From: Rhizobacter sp.
GTDB lineage: Bacteria > Pseudomonadota > Gammaproteobacteria > Burkholderiales > Burkholderiaceae_C
Reading direction: 5' to 3'
Assembly (NCBI GenBank): GCA_023954175.1
Contig: JAMLIM010000030.1
Span: 1-40,574 of the forward strand
DNA: 40,574 bases
Shown: one piece after another, positions 22,923 through 32,404 of the stretch
Layout: each line of letters opens with the position of its first letter
How positions within the stretch are numbered: the first letter of the stretch is position 1
Notes under the pieces: model-generated
The model's input: only the letters and a program-made list of their open reading frames with translations
Databases searched by the model: none
Told to the model about the DNA's origin: nothing
Program-made: the position numbers and the translations under genes

Positions 22923-23444
22923 ATGCAGATCACCGCACCCTGCGTCGTCACGCTCAGCTGGCGGCTCGAAGACACCCTGGGCAACCTGATCGACGAACTC
23001 GAAGAGCCGGTCGAGTTCTTCTACGGTGGCGACGACCTGCTCGCGAAGGTCGAGGAAGCAATCGCCGATCAAGAGGCGGGTTTTCATTCCCGCCTGCAGC
23101 TCGATCCGGAGCACGCCTTCGGCGACTACGACGCGGCTCTGGTCTGCTTCGAAAGCCGCACGCTGTTCCCGCAGGAAATCGAGGTCGGCATGCGCTTCGA
23201 GTCATTGCCCGCGGGCTGCGCCACCGAAGGCATGCCGGGCGACACGATCTACACCGTCTCCGAGCTCTATCCCGACCACGTGGTGCTCGACGGCAACCAC
23301 CCGCTGGCCGGCATCGCGCTGCGCCTGGACTTGACGGTGCGCGATGTGCGCGCGGCGAGCAGCGAGGAGATCGAACGCCGCAGCGTCGGCGAGCTGTCCT
23401 TCATGGTGCAGGGCGGCGGCGCGAACGCTGCGACGCGGCACTGA
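22923..23444 (+). CDS. SlyD-like FKBP-type peptidyl-prolyl isomerase
   Basis: A 173-residue protein with the split FKBP domain of SlyD: the first part VVTLSWRLEDTLGNLIDE, the junction FFYGGDDLLAKVEEAI, the inserted flap with LDPEHAFGDYD, and the return segment HPLAGIALRLDLTVRDVR. The His-rich metal-binding tail of E. coli SlyD is absent. It probably aids protein folding in the cytoplasm. It is convergent with dut. Confidence 0.9.
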   Translation: MQITAPCVVTLSWRLEDTLGNLIDELEEPVEFFYGGDDLLAKVEEAIADQEAGFHSRLQLDPEHAFGDYDAALVCFESRTLFPQEIEVGMRFESLPAGCATEGMPGDTIYTVSELYPDHVVLDGNHPLAGIALRLDLTVRDVRAASSEEIERRSVGELSFMVQGGGANAATRH

Positions 23445-23483
23445 CCGCCGCCGGATCAGGCTGAGCGAAGGAGACCGAACCGA

Positions 23484-23933
23484 TCAGGCTGACCCGGTCG
23501 AGCCGAAACCGCCGCCGCCGCGCGTCGACGCGTCGAAATCGGAGACCCGTCGAAAACCCGCCTGAACCACCGGCACGATGACGAGCTGCGCGATGCGATC
23601 CATCGGCTGGATCGTGAAAGCGCTCGCACCGCGGTTCCAGCAGCTCACCATCAGCGGCCCCTGGTAGTCCGAGTCGATCAGGCCCACGAGGTTGCCAAGC
23701 ACGATGCCGTGCTTGTGGCCGAGCCCCGAGCGCGGCAGGATCATCGCCGCCAGGCCCGCATCCGCGATGTGGATCGCAAGGCCGGTCGGAATCAGATGCG
23801 TCTGCCCGGGCGTGAGGACGAGCGGGGCATCGAGGCAGGCGCGCAGGTCGAGCCCTGCACTGCCCGGTGTCGCATAGGCCGGCAGCTCGGCCGCCATGCG
23901 CTCGTCGAGCACCTTGACATCGATGACGCTCAT
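23484..23933 (-). CDS. dut: dUTP diphosphatase
   Basis: A 149-residue trimeric dUTPase, which hydrolyses dUTP to dUMP and keeps uracil out of DNA. All five motifs are visible: [10 protein letters not shown] (1), PTGLAIHI (2 region), RSGLGHKHG with [11 protein letters not shown] (3), [13 protein letters not shown] (4) and the C-terminal arm [10 protein letters not shown] (5). ATG 23933 overlaps the coaBC stop by four bases, the common coaBC-dut arrangement. Confidence 0.97.
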   Translation of the reverse strand: MSVIDVKVLDERMAAELPAYATPGSAGLDLRACLDAPLVLTPGQTHLIPTGLAIHIADAGLAAMILPRSGLGHKHGIVLGNLVGLIDSDYQGPLMVSCWNRGASAFTIQPMDRIAQLVIVPVVQAGFRRVSDFDASTRGGGGFGSTGSA

Positions 23934-25150
23934 GCGGGCGACGCCGCGAGACGCTCCGCAAGATCGGCCACCAGCGCGCGCGCCAGGCTGAGCTTGTCGG
24001 CACGCGGCAGTTCGCGCTCTCCGTTCGCGTCCACGAGCGTGAGCGCGTTGTCGTCGCGCCCGAACGTCGCAGGGCCCAGATTCGCGACGATCAGCGGCAC
24101 GCCCTTGCGCACGCGCTTGTCGCGCGCGTTCTGGATCAGATCGTGGCTCTCGGCGGCAAAGCCGACGCAATAGGGCGCGTCGGCAAGCCGCGCGACGGCG
24201 GCAAGAATGTCCGGGTTTTCGACCACCGCAAGTGCCGGTGGGGGCTCGCCGGCCTGCTTCTTCACCTTGCGCTCTGCCGCCGAGACCGGCCGCCAGTCGG
24301 CGACGGCGGCGGTCGCGATGAAGACGCCGTGGCGCGACGCGAGCGGCAACACCGCGTCATGCATCTGCTGCGCGGTCGTCACGTCGATGCGCCGCACGCC
24401 GCGCGGCGTCGGCAGGTGCACCGGGCCGGCAACGAGCGTCACGGCAGCGCCGGCCTCGGCCGCTGCGCGCGCGATCGCAAAGCCCATCTTGCCGCTCGAC
24501 AGATTGGTGATGCCGCGCACCGGATCGACCGGCTCGAAGGTCGGGCCGGCAGTGATCAGCACACGTTGGCCGACGAGCAGCTTCGGCTGGAAGAAGGCGA
24601 TCAGTTCGTCGAGCAACTCCTCGGCCTCGAGCATCCGCCCGTCGCCGACTTCGCCGCAGGCCTGGTCGCCACTTGCAGGGCCGAGCAGCAGCGCGCCGTC
24701 GGCACGCACCTGCGCCGCATTGCGCTGCGTGGCCGGGTGCGCCCACATCTCGCGGTTCATGGCCGGCGCGAGCAGCAGCGGGCAGCGTTCGATCGGCCGC
24801 GCCAGGCACATCAGGCTCAGCAAATCGTCGGCCGCGCCGCGCGCGAGCTTGGCGATGAAGTCTGCGCTCGCCGGCGCGACAACGATCGCATCGGCCGCAC
24901 GTGACAGATTGATGTGCGCCATGTTGTTCGGTGCGCGCGCGTCCCACTGGCTGGTGAAGACCGCGCGGTCCGACAGCGCCTGCATCGTCACCGGCGTGAT
25001 GAACTGCTCCGCCGCCGCCGTCATTACGACCTGCACCGTCGCGCCCGCCTTGACCAGCCGGCGCGTCAACTCCGCCGCCTTGTAGCAGGCAACACCGCCC
25101 GAAAGCCCGAGCACGATGTGCCGGCCGGCGAGTTCCGTGCGCTCGGTCAT
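23930..25150 (-). CDS. coaBC: Bifunctional phosphopantothenoylcysteine decarboxylase / phosphopantothenate-cysteine ligase
   Basis: A 406-residue enzyme for two steps of coenzyme A synthesis. The N-terminal CoaC flavoprotein has [17 protein letters not shown], the catalytic-His segment [18 protein letters not shown], and the active-site Cys in [10 protein letters not shown]. The C-terminal CoaB has [18 protein letters not shown] followed by SSGKMG and the PDILA region. ATG 25150 ([15 protein letters not shown]) is the family-like start; the frame stays open upstream through non-coding DNA. Overlaps dut by four bases. Confidence 0.97.
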   Translation of the reverse strand: MTERTELAGRHIVLGLSGGVACYKAAELTRRLVKAGATVQVVMTAAAEQFITPVTMQALSDRAVFTSQWDARAPNNMAHINLSRAADAIVVAPASADFIAKLARGAADDLLSLMCLARPIERCPLLLAPAMNREMWAHPATQRNAAQVRADGALLLGPASGDQACGEVGDGRMLEAEELLDELIAFFQPKLLVGQRVLITAGPTFEPVDPVRGITNLSSGKMGFAIARAAAEAGAAVTLVAGPVHLPTPRGVRRIDVTTAQQMHDAVLPLASRHGVFIATAAVADWRPVSAAERKVKKQAGEPPPALAVVENPDILAAVARLADAPYCVGFAAESHDLIQNARDKRVRKGVPLIVANLGPATFGRDDNALTLVDANGERELPRADKLSLARALVADLAERLAASPA

Positions 25151-25191
25151 GGCGTGTGCGATCGGCGTTCCATCATGGCGCGAAATGTAGC

Positions 25192-25241
25192 AGCCGCAAC
25201 CGAGGCCCCCGCAGAGCCCGCACCCGCGGGGAGCTGCGGCT
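25192..25241 (-). terminator. Nested hairpin after rng
   Basis: AGCCGCA (25192-25198) pairs with TGCGGCT (25235-25241), and inside it CCCCGC (25207-25212) with GCGGGG (25226-25231). It starts at the rng stop codon and ends the long yebC-to-rng gene block. No T-run. Confidence 0.4.
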
Positions 25242-26736
25242 ACAGCAAGACGATGTCGTACTGCTCCGGTGACCCCACCGGATCGGCCTGCAGCGAGATC
25301 GGTTTGCCGATGAACTCGGAGAGGCCCGCCAGATGCTGGCCCTCCTCGTCGAGCAGCATCTCGACGACGGCGGCCGAGGCGATGACGCGGAATTCCTTGG
25401 GGTTGAACTGGCGCGCCTCGCGCAGGATCTCGCGCAGGATGTCGTAGCACACGCTGCGCGCGGTCTTCACCTGGCCCTTGCCCTGGCAGGTCGGGCACGG
25501 CTCGCACAGCATGTGGGCGAGCGATTCACGCGTGCGCTTGCGCGTCATCTCGACCAGGCCGAGCTGCGTGAAGCCGCTCACCGTCGTCTTCGTGCGGTCG
25601 CGCGCGACCTGCTTGCGCAGCTCCGCGAGCACCGCGGACTGATGATCCTCGCGCACCATGTCGATGAAGTCGATGATGATGATGCCGCCCAGGTTGCGCA
25701 GGCGCAGCTGGCGCGTGATGGCCTGCGCCGCCTCGAGATTCGTCTTGAAGATCGTGTCGTCGAAGTTGCGCGCGCCGACGTAGCCGCCGGTGTTCACGTC
25801 CACCGTCGTCAGCGCCTCGGTCTGGTCGATGATCAGGTAGCCGCCCGACTTCAGCTCGACGCGGCGCGCGAGCGCGAGCGCGATCTCCTCGTCGATCTTG
25901 TGCAGGTCGAAGATCGGCCGCTCGCCGCTGTAGAGCTCGAGCTTTTCGACCGAGGTCGGCGTGAATTCGGTGCCGAAGGCGCGCAGCCGCTCGAACTGTT
26001 CGCGCGAATCGACGCGCACGGACTGCGTCGCGTCGTTCACCAGGTCGCGCAGCACGCGTTCGGCCAGGCTCAGATCCTGGTGCAGCAGCGTGCCGGGTGG
26101 GGACTTGAAGCCGCGCTCGCGCACCGCCGCCCAGGTCTTGCGCAGGTAGCGGATGTCTTCGGCGAGTTCCGCGTCCGAAGCCTCTTCGGCATTCGTGCGC
26201 AGGATGAAGCCGCCCCCCTCGTCGCCGGCGAGTGCCTGCACGCGGGCGCGCAGCTCCTCGCGCAGTTCGTGGGAGCCGATCTTCTGGCTCACGCCGATGT
26301 GGTCGTCCTGCGGCAGGAAGACGAGCAGGCGCCCTGCGATGCTGATCTGCGTCGACAGCCGCGCGCCCTTGCTGCCGATCGGGTCCTTCAGGACCTGGAC
26401 CATCAACGCCTGGCCCTCGAACACGAGCTTTTCGATCGGCAACGGCGGCACGCCATTGGTCGCGCCGTTGTCGCCCCGCGCCGAAGCACCGGCGGCGCCG
26501 CGCGCCGTGCCGTTGACTTGCAGGTCCGCGACATGCAGGAAGGCCGCGCGCTCGAGGCCGACGTCGATGAAGGCCGACTGCATGCCGGGCAGCACGCGCG
26601 CGACGCGCCCGGTGTAGATGTTGCCGACGCGGCCGCGCGCGGCGGCGCGCTCGATGTGCAGCTCCTGCACGGCGGCGTTCTCGACGACGGCGACGCGCGT
26701 TTCCTGCGGCGTCCAGTTGATCAGGATGTCTTGCAT
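25240..26736 (-). CDS. rng: Ribonuclease G
   Basis: A 498-residue endoribonuclease of the RNase E/G family, which matures the 5' end of 16S rRNA and decays some mRNAs. The S1 domain is at ~35-130 (GNIYTGRVARVLPGMQSAFIDVG); the catalytic DNase-I-like domain has VDVNTGGYVG and IIIDFIDM with the metal-binding aspartates; and the zinc-link CPTC is in CEPCPTCQGKG. There is no long RNase E-like C-terminal scaffold, so RNase G fits. Last gene of the yebC-rng block, 48 bases after maf. Confidence 0.95.
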   Translation of the reverse strand: MQDILINWTPQETRVAVVENAAVQELHIERAAARGRVGNIYTGRVARVLPGMQSAFIDVGLERAAFLHVADLQVNGTARGAAGASARGDNGATNGVPPLPIEKLVFEGQALMVQVLKDPIGSKGARLSTQISIAGRLLVFLPQDDHIGVSQKIGSHELREELRARVQALAGDEGGGFILRTNAEEASDAELAEDIRYLRKTWAAVRERGFKSPPGTLLHQDLSLAERVLRDLVNDATQSVRVDSREQFERLRAFGTEFTPTSVEKLELYSGERPIFDLHKIDEEIALALARRVELKSGGYLIIDQTEALTTVDVNTGGYVGARNFDDTIFKTNLEAAQAITRQLRLRNLGGIIIIDFIDMVREDHQSAVLAELRKQVARDRTKTTVSGFTQLGLVEMTRKRTRESLAHMLCEPCPTCQGKGQVKTARSVCYDILREILREARQFNPKEFRVIASAAVVEMLLDEEGQHLAGLSEFIGKPISLQADPVGSPEQYDIVLL

Positions 26737-26784
26737 GGGAGCCTGGCGATCGCCTCGTCCGTTCGTCGTCGTCCCGGGGCCTTG

Positions 26785-27405
26785 TCAGAACCGCACGCCG
26801 GCCTGTCGCAGCAGCGCAGCGGTCTCGTACAGGGGCAAACCCATGATACCGGAGTGACTGCCTTCGATGCGCGTGATCCAGCGTGCCGCGCCGCCCTGGA
26901 TCGCATACGCGCCGGCCTTGCCGAAGGGCTCGCCGCCTTCGACGTAGCGCTTCAGATCGGCGGGGCTCGGATCGCAGAAACGCACGTACGAGACGCTCAG
27001 GGCCTGGCGCACGCGGCGGCCGTCGGCGACCGCCACTGCCGTCAGCACGCGGTGGCTGCGGCCCGACAGCAGGCGCAGCGTAGCGAGCGCCTCCGCGGCG
27101 TCGGCCGGCTTGCCGAGAATGCGCCGGCCGAGCGCGACCGTCGTGTCGGCGCACAGGATCGGCGCAGGCACCAGCCCGCGGCGAACGAGGCGCCGGCGCG
27201 CGGCGTCGAGCTTGGCGCGCGTCACGCGCTCGACGTAGGCGGCCGGCAGCTCGCCGGCACGCGTCGCTTCGAGCGCTTCGACATCCTCGCCCGCATCCGC
27301 AAGCAGCGGCACGTGGCGCACGCCGAGTTGATCGAGCAACTCGCGCCGGCGCGGGCTCTGCGAGGCGAGGTAGATGAAGTCGAAGCGCGCTGCGTGGGAC
27401 GTCAC
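26785..27405 (-). CDS. maf: Maf-family nucleoside triphosphate pyrophosphatase
   Basis: A 206-residue house-cleaning pyrophosphatase acting on non-canonical or pyrimidine nucleotides. Motifs: ASQSPRRRELLDQLG at the N-terminus, CADTTVALG in the middle, KAGAYAIQGGAA and GLPLYETAALL near the end. That suits the dTTP/UTP-type (YhdE) branch, with moderate certainty. The start is uncertain: GTG 27405 gives the family-like MTSHAARFDFIYLASQSP; ATG 27456 or TTG 27483 would add low-complexity residues and shorten the gap after rlmH. Confidence 0.92.
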   Translation of the reverse strand: MTSHAARFDFIYLASQSPRRRELLDQLGVRHVPLLADAGEDVEALEATRAGELPAAYVERVTRAKLDAARRRLVRRGLVPAPILCADTTVALGRRILGKPADAAEALATLRLLSGRSHRVLTAVAVADGRRVRQALSVSYVRFCDPSPADLKRYVEGGEPFGKAGAYAIQGGAARWITRIEGSHSGIMGLPLYETAALLRQAGVRF

Positions 27406-27502
27406 GATCGCACCCGATGCGGTGCGCGCATTGCGCCCGCGCGTGCCTTCGCGCATGCCTGCGCCTGCGCCGGGCCAAGGCAAGCAAGGTTTCGGGAGCG
27501 CG

Positions 27503-27970
27503 TCACTCGCGGTGATACGGATGGTTCGCCGTCACCGACCATGCGCGGTAGAGCGCCTCGGCGAGCAGCACGCGGGCGAACGCGTGCGGCAAGGTCAGGT
27601 CCGACAGGCGGAGTGTCTCGTCCGCGCTCGCCTTGAGGGCGGGCGCGAGACCGTCCGGCCCGCCGATCACGAGGGCGACGTCACGCCCGTCGGCCATCCA
27701 GGCGCGCAGGCGGGCGGCGAGTTGCTGCGTCGTCACCGATTGCCCATGTTCGTCGAGCACGACACGGCGCACGCCCCGCGGAATGGCCGCCTCGATGCGA
27801 TCGGCCTCGGCCGCCATCAGCTGCGCCGCGTTGCGCCCGCTGCGCGGCTCGGCCTTGCAGGCCTTGAGTTCGAGCCGGAGTTCGGGCGGGAGGCGCTTGG
27901 CGAAATCCTGGTAGGCGGTGTCGGCCCAGGCCGGCTGGCGCTGGCCGACAGCGACCAGCCAGAGCTTCAT
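27503..27970 (-). CDS. rlmH: 23S rRNA (pseudouridine-1915-N3)-methyltransferase
   Basis: A 155-residue SPOUT methyltransferase, which methylates pseudouridine 1915 in helix 69 of 23S rRNA. It shows the family's [16 protein letters not shown], the knot segment [35 protein letters not shown] and the C-terminal HPYHRE. Full length. ATG 27970 overlaps the rsfS stop by four bases (ATGA), so the two ribosome-maturation genes are translationally coupled. Confidence 0.97.
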   Translation of the reverse strand: MKLWLVAVGQRQPAWADTAYQDFAKRLPPELRLELKACKAEPRSGRNAAQLMAAEADRIEAAIPRGVRRVVLDEHGQSVTTQQLAARLRAWMADGRDVALVIGGPDGLAPALKASADETLRLSDLTLPHAFARVLLAEALYRAWSVTANHPYHRE

Positions 27971-28740
27971 GCCTTGCGGCGGGTGGTCTTGGTCGCCGCG
28001 GCGGCACGCTTGGCCGCCGGTGCTTTGCGAGGTGCAGACGTGCCAGCGGTGGCTCCAGCGGCGCCGGTCGCAGCCGTCGATGCGCGCTTGACGCCGACGC
28101 TGCGCGTGACGGTCTTGCGCGGTGCCGCGGGACGCTTCGCGCTTGCCGGCGCCGAAGTGGCGGGTTGCGCGCCGGTCGAGGCCGCGCGCCTGCGCGGCGT
28201 TGCGGAAGCAGCACGCTTGGGCGCCGCGGCCGTCTTCGCACTCGTCGATTTCGCGGGCACCGTTTTCGCAGTCATCGCTTTCGCAGTGCTCGTTTTCGGA
28301 GCCCCCGCCTTCGGGGCGGCACCCGACTTCGATTTGCGCGCCACGCGAGCGACCTTCGGCTCGGGCTCCGTCGCCTTCACCAGCCGCGCGGGCGCGCTGT
28401 CGAGCTTGAGCCGGACCGGCTTGTCACCCCAGATTTCCTCGAGGTAGTAGTACTCGCGGATGCTCGGCTGCATCAGGTGCACGACGGCCGCGCCACAGTC
28501 GACGATGATCCACTCGCCGTTGTCTTCGCCCTCGGTGCGCGACAGCCCGAAGCCGCTGGACTTCACCGCATCGCGCACACTGGCCGCGAGGGCCCTCGTC
28601 TGCCGGTTGCTCGTGCCCGACGCGATGATCACGCGTTCAAACAGGGGCGACAGATGTTCGGTGTTGAAGACGACGATGTTCTGGCCCTTCACTTCTTCCA
28701 GCCCATCGACGATGGCGCGTTGCAGTTTTCGAATGTCCAT
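27967..28740 (-). CDS. rsfS: Ribosomal silencing factor RsfS with histone H1-like C-terminal tail
   Basis: A 257-residue protein. Residues 1-115 are a normal RsfS/DUF143 domain ([28 protein letters not shown], then [16 protein letters not shown] and [12 protein letters not shown]), which binds ribosomal protein L14 and blocks subunit joining when nutrients are scarce. The family is usually ~105-130 residues; here ~140 more follow, made almost only of Ala, Lys, Arg, Thr, Ser and Pro, with pentad repeats ([15 protein letters not shown]) and ending KTTRRKA. The tail is strongly basic and probably disordered. It starts directly after the nadD stop and overlaps rlmH. Confidence 0.95.
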   Translation of the reverse strand: MDIRKLQRAIVDGLEEVKGQNIVVFNTEHLSPLFERVIIASGTSNRQTRALAASVRDAVKSSGFGLSRTEGEDNGEWIIVDCGAAVVHLMQPSIREYYYLEEIWGDKPVRLKLDSAPARLVKATEPEPKVARVARKSKSGAAPKAGAPKTSTAKAMTAKTVPAKSTSAKTAAAPKRAASATPRRRAASTGAQPATSAPASAKRPAAPRKTVTRSVGVKRASTAATGAAGATAGTSAPRKAPAAKRAAAATKTTRRKA

Positions 28741-29367
28741 TCAGCTCCTGTGGGGGTTGCGGTAAAGCTTGTGCTCGTCAATATAGCGCGCGACCGCGGC
28801 CGGCACCAGCGAGGCAACGCCCTGCCCTTCGGCGACGCGCTGCCGGATCTCGGTCGAGGAAATCGTCATCGGCGCCAGCGGCACCTCGACCACCGTTGCG
28901 CCGGCCGCCAGCAACTCAGCCGGCGTCACCGCCGCCACACCCCCGCGATTGGCGACCGCGAATCCGACGCGCGACACGAGGTCGCGCCAGCGATGCCAGG
29001 ACGGCAGGTTCGAGAGCTGATCCTGCCCGAGCAGCAGCCACAGGCGGGCGCGCGGGTGGCGGCCCTGCAGTGCGAGCACGGTGTCGATCATGTAGCTCGG
29101 CCCTGCACGATCGACCTCGCAGGTGTCGATGCGCTGACGCTCGTCGTCTGCAATCGCCAGCCGCAGCATCGCGATGCGGTCCGCCGCGGGCGTCAGCGCG
29201 CGCGCCTTCTGCCAGGCGTTGCCGGTCGGGATCCAGAGCAGCGCATCGAGCGTCAGGCTGTCGATCGCGCTGCGCGCCAGCGCGAGGTGCGCGTTGTGGA
29301 CCGGGTCGAAGCTGCCGCCGAGGAGGCCGATCTGCGCCCGCGCGGCAACCCCTGGCGCGGTCGTCAC
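28741..29367 (-). CDS. nadD: Nicotinate-nucleotide adenylyltransferase
   Basis: A 208-residue enzyme of NAD synthesis that joins ATP and nicotinate mononucleotide. The N-terminal nucleotidyltransferase motif is [15 protein letters not shown], then [23 protein letters not shown] and the C-terminal [10 protein letters not shown] chose GTG 29367 because its GTGA overlaps the hemF stop; the frame is open upstream inside hemF but is not protein-like there. Directly followed by rsfS, an arrangement shared by very many bacteria. Confidence 0.96.
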   Translation of the reverse strand: MTTAPGVAARAQIGLLGGSFDPVHNAHLALARSAIDSLTLDALLWIPTGNAWQKARALTPAADRIAMLRLAIADDERQRIDTCEVDRAGPSYMIDTVLALQGRHPRARLWLLLGQDQLSNLPSWHRWRDLVSRVGFAVANRGGVAAVTPAELLAAGATVVEVPLAPMTISSTEIRQRVAEGQGVASLVPAAVARYIDEHKLYRNPHRS

Positions 29368-30290
29368 TGCGCCTCGGCCTCGTTCGCCCAATCCCGCGGG
29401 CGCAGGAAGTCGCTGTAGAGCCGCGCCTCGGCCGAGCCCGCTTCGGGCTGCCAGTCGTAGCGCCACTTCGCGAGCGGCGGCATCGACATCAGGATCGCCT
29501 CGGTGCGCCCGCCGGACTGCAACCCGAAGTGCGTGCCGCGATCCCACACCAGGTTGAACTCGACATAGCGCCCGCGCCGGTAGGCCTGGAAGTCGCGTTC
29601 GCGCTCGCCGAAGGCCATGCCGCAACGCCGCTCGACGATCGGCAGATAGGCGCCGAGGAAGGCATCCCCCACCGCGCGCATCAGCGCGAAGCCGTTGTCG
29701 AAACCGCCTTCGGCAAAGTCGTCGAAGAACACGCCGCCGATGCCGCGCGGCTCGGCGCGGTGCTTGAGATGGAAGTACTCGTCGCACCACTGCTTGAAGC
29801 GCGGGTAGAGCGCAGCGCCGAACGGCGCCAGCGCGTCGCGGTTCACGCGATGGAAGGCGACCGCATCCTCTTCGAAGCCGTAGTACGGCGTCAGGTCCAT
29901 CCCGCCGCCGAACCAGCTCACCGCGTCACGGCCGGCGGGCATCGCAGCGAACATCCGCACGTTCATGTGCACCGTCGGCACGTAGGGGTTGCGCGGATGC
30001 AGCACGAGCGAGACACCCAGCGCCTCGAACGGCGCCCCGGCCAGCTCGGGGCGATGCTGCGTTGCCGAAGGCGGCATCGCCGCGCCGCGCACGTGGCTGA
30101 AATTGCAGCCGCCGCGCTCGAACAAGGCGCCCTCCTCGACGAGCCGCGTGATGCCGTCGCCCTGGAGCCTGTCGCCCGGCGCACGCGTCCAAGCGTCGCG
30201 CAGAAACGGCTTGCCGTCCGCCGCCTGCAAGGCATCGACGATGCGCGCCTGCAAGCCCAGCAGATAGGCGCGGACCGGCTCGACCTGCAT
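29364..30290 (-). CDS. hemF: Oxygen-dependent coproporphyrinogen III oxidase
   Basis: A 308-residue enzyme that decarboxylates coproporphyrinogen III to protoporphyrinogen IX in haem synthesis, using oxygen. Family stretches: [57 protein letters not shown] and [13 protein letters not shown]. Full length. ATG 30290 is 5 bases after the purD stop. Haem demand also comes from the octaheme cytochrome in this window. Confidence 0.97.
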   Translation of the reverse strand: MQVEPVRAYLLGLQARIVDALQAADGKPFLRDAWTRAPGDRLQGDGITRLVEEGALFERGGCNFSHVRGAAMPPSATQHRPELAGAPFEALGVSLVLHPRNPYVPTVHMNVRMFAAMPAGRDAVSWFGGGMDLTPYYGFEEDAVAFHRVNRDALAPFGAALYPRFKQWCDEYFHLKHRAEPRGIGGVFFDDFAEGGFDNGFALMRAVGDAFLGAYLPIVERRCGMAFGERERDFQAYRRGRYVEFNLVWDRGTHFGLQSGGRTEAILMSMPPLAKWRYDWQPEAGSAEARLYSDFLRPRDWANEAEAQ

Positions 30291-30295
30291 CGCGC

Positions 30296-31579
30296 TCAAT
30301 GCCTGATCGCGCGGTAGCCGATGTCGCCGCGGTATTGCGCGCCGTCGAAGCGGATGCCGGCGAGCGCGTCGTAGGCGCGCTGCTGCGCGACCTTGACGGA
30401 GTCCCCGAGCGCGGTGACGCACAGCACGCGGCCGCCGGCGGTGACGGTCTGGTTGCCCTGGCGCGCGGTGCCGGCGTGGAACACCATCTGTTCGCCGTCG
30501 TCCGCCGGCAGGCCGGCGATGACGTCGCCGCTGCGCGGCGCTTGCGGGTAGCCCGCGGCGGCCATCACGACGCCAAGCGCGACGCGCCGGTCCCACTGCA
30601 GTTCGACCTGATCGAGCGTGCCGTCGGACGCGTGCATCAGGACGTCGAACAGGTCGCTCTTCAGGCGCATCAGGATGGGCTGCGCTTCCGGGTCACCGAG
30701 CCGGGTGTTGAACTCCAGCGTGCGCGCCTGACCCTGCGCGTCGATCATCAGTCCCGCATACAGGAAGCCGGTGAACGCAATGCCGTCGCGCGCCATGCCG
30801 GCGATCGTCGGCAGGATCATCTCGTGCATCACCTTCGCATGAACGTTGGGCGTGACGATCGGCGCCGGCGAGTACGCGCCCATGCCGCCGGTGTTCGGGC
30901 CGGCGTCGCCGTCGAGCAGCCGCTTGTGGTCCTGGCTCGTCGCGAGCGGCAGCACGTGCTGGCCGTCGCACAGCACGATGAAGCTTGCCTCTTCACCGAC
31001 CAGGCATTCCTCGATCACGACGCGGGCGCCGTCCGCGTTGTGTTGAATGCCGCCTGCCGGGCTCGGCTGCAGCATCGCATCGATCGCAGCGTGCGCTTCC
31101 TCGGCCGTTGCGGCGACGACGACGCCCTTGCCTGCCGCCAGGCCGTCGGCCTTGACGACGATCGGCGCGCCCACCTTGTCGACATGCGCATGCGCCGCGG
31201 CGGCATCGGTGAAGGTCGCGTACAGCGCCGTCGGGATCGCATGGCGCTGCATGAAATCCTTGGCGAACGCCTTCGAACTTTCGAGCTGCGCGGCAGCACG
31301 CGTCGGCCCGAAGATGCGCAGCCCGCGCGAGCGGAACTCGTCGACCACGCCTGCCGCGAGCGGCCCTTCGGGCCCGACGACCGTGAGCGCGATCTTCTCG
31401 CCCTGCGCAAAGTCGGCCAGTGCGCGCGGGTCGGTGATCGGCACGTTCTGCAGGCGCACGTCGCGCGCCGTGCCGCCATTGCCGGGGGCGACGAACACCT
31501 TCTGCACGCGCGCCGATCCGGCAAGCTTCCACGCCAGCGCGTGCTCGCGTCCGCCGCCGCCGATGACGAGGACTTTCAT
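30296..31579 (-). CDS. purD: Phosphoribosylamine-glycine ligase
   Basis: A 427-residue ATP-grasp enzyme that makes glycinamide ribonucleotide in purine synthesis. It starts [20 protein letters not shown], with the family's [21 protein letters not shown], the ATP-grasp [30 protein letters not shown] and [10 protein letters not shown]. Full length. ATG 31579 overlaps the yebC stop by four bases. Confidence 0.97.
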   Translation of the reverse strand: MKVLVIGGGGREHALAWKLAGSARVQKVFVAPGNGGTARDVRLQNVPITDPRALADFAQGEKIALTVVGPEGPLAAGVVDEFRSRGLRIFGPTRAAAQLESSKAFAKDFMQRHAIPTALYATFTDAAAAHAHVDKVGAPIVVKADGLAAGKGVVVAATAEEAHAAIDAMLQPSPAGGIQHNADGARVVIEECLVGEEASFIVLCDGQHVLPLATSQDHKRLLDGDAGPNTGGMGAYSPAPIVTPNVHAKVMHEMILPTIAGMARDGIAFTGFLYAGLMIDAQGQARTLEFNTRLGDPEAQPILMRLKSDLFDVLMHASDGTLDQVELQWDRRVALGVVMAAAGYPQAPRSGDVIAGLPADDGEQMVFHAGTARQGNQTVTAGGRVLCVTALGDSVKVAQQRAYDALAGIRFDGAQYRGDIGYRAIRH

Positions 31580-32301
31580 GCCGGCATTTCGGCGTTGTGA
31601 TAGACCTCTTGCACGTCGTCCAGGTCCTCGAGCACGTCGAGCAACTTCTGCATGCGCGCGGCATCTTCGCCTGCGAGTTCGACCGGATTCTCCGGGCGCA
31701 TCGTCACCTCCGCGAGCTCCGGTTTCAGGCCCGCCGCTTCGAGCGCGCTCTGGACGGCCTCGAAATCGGGCTGCGCGCAGAGCACCTCGACCGCGCCGTC
31801 GTCGTCGGTCAGCACATCCTCGGCGCCAGCTTCGAGGGCGACCTCCATCACCTTGTCCTCGCTCGTGCCGGGCGCGAACACGAACTGCCCGCAATGCTTG
31901 AACTGGAAGGCGACCGAGCCGTCGGTGCCGAGGTTGCCACCGTACTTGCTGAACGCATGGCGCACCTCGGCGACGGTGCGCACGCGGTTGTCGGTCATGC
32001 AGTCGACGATCACCGCCGCGCCGCCGATGCCGTAGCCCTCGTAGCGGATCTCCTCGTAGTTCACGCCCTCGAGGTTGCCGGTCGCCTTGTCGATGTTCTT
32101 CTTGATCGTGTCGGCCGGCATGTTCGCCGCCTTCGCCTTCTCGACCGCGAGGCGCAGGCGCGGGTTCATGCCCAGATCACCGCCGCCCTGGCGCGCGGCG
32201 ACCATGATTTCACGAATGATGCGGGTCCAGATCTTGCCGCGCTTCTCGTCCTGGCGGCCCTTTCGATGCTGGATGTTGGCCCACTTGGAATGTCCCGCCA
32301 T
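31576..32301 (-). CDS. yebC: YebC/PmpR-family protein
   Basis: A 241-residue protein starting [25 protein letters not shown], the family signature. It also has [16 protein letters not shown] and [18 protein letters not shown]. The family was long annotated as DNA-binding regulators; YebC homologues are now also linked to ribosomes translating proline-rich stretches (established for some members, not shown here). ATG 32301 has GGAG about 13 bases upstream. First gene of the minus-strand block ending with rng; divergent from the YjgR gene. Confidence 0.95.
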   Translation of the reverse strand: MAGHSKWANIQHRKGRQDEKRGKIWTRIIREIMVAARQGGGDLGMNPRLRLAVEKAKAANMPADTIKKNIDKATGNLEGVNYEEIRYEGYGIGGAAVIVDCMTDNRVRTVAEVRHAFSKYGGNLGTDGSVAFQFKHCGQFVFAPGTSEDKVMEVALEAGAEDVLTDDDGAVEVLCAQPDFEAVQSALEAAGLKPELAEVTMRPENPVELAGEDAARMQKLLDVLEDLDDVQEVYHNAEMPA

Positions 32302-32404
32302 GATTCGATGTTGCTCCTGCGTACGGCGCCGATGGCGGCGGGTGTTTTCTCGATAGACTGCAATTTTACGTTCCCGACCGAACGGTACAGAGAGGGATAC
32401 AGAG

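Noticed and set aside
23454-23492. GATCAGGCTGA occurring twice (23454-23464 and 23482-23492) as an attachment or insertion site duplication
   Set aside because: Only 17 bases separate the copies and nothing mobile lies between; the second copy is partly the dut coding end. Probably chance or slippage.
25333-27636. A 767-codon plus-strand frame opposite rng, maf and rlmH
   Set aside because: Antisense to three recognised genes, no motif, biased composition.
28741-29790. nadD as a 349-codon gene
   Set aside because: The first 141 codons overlap hemF in another frame and are Arg-rich; GTG 29367 gives the normal NadD.
31580-31894. Upstream extension of purD by about 100 codons
   Set aside because: It lies inside yebC in another frame; the ATG at 31579 overlapping the yebC stop gives the exact family N-terminus.
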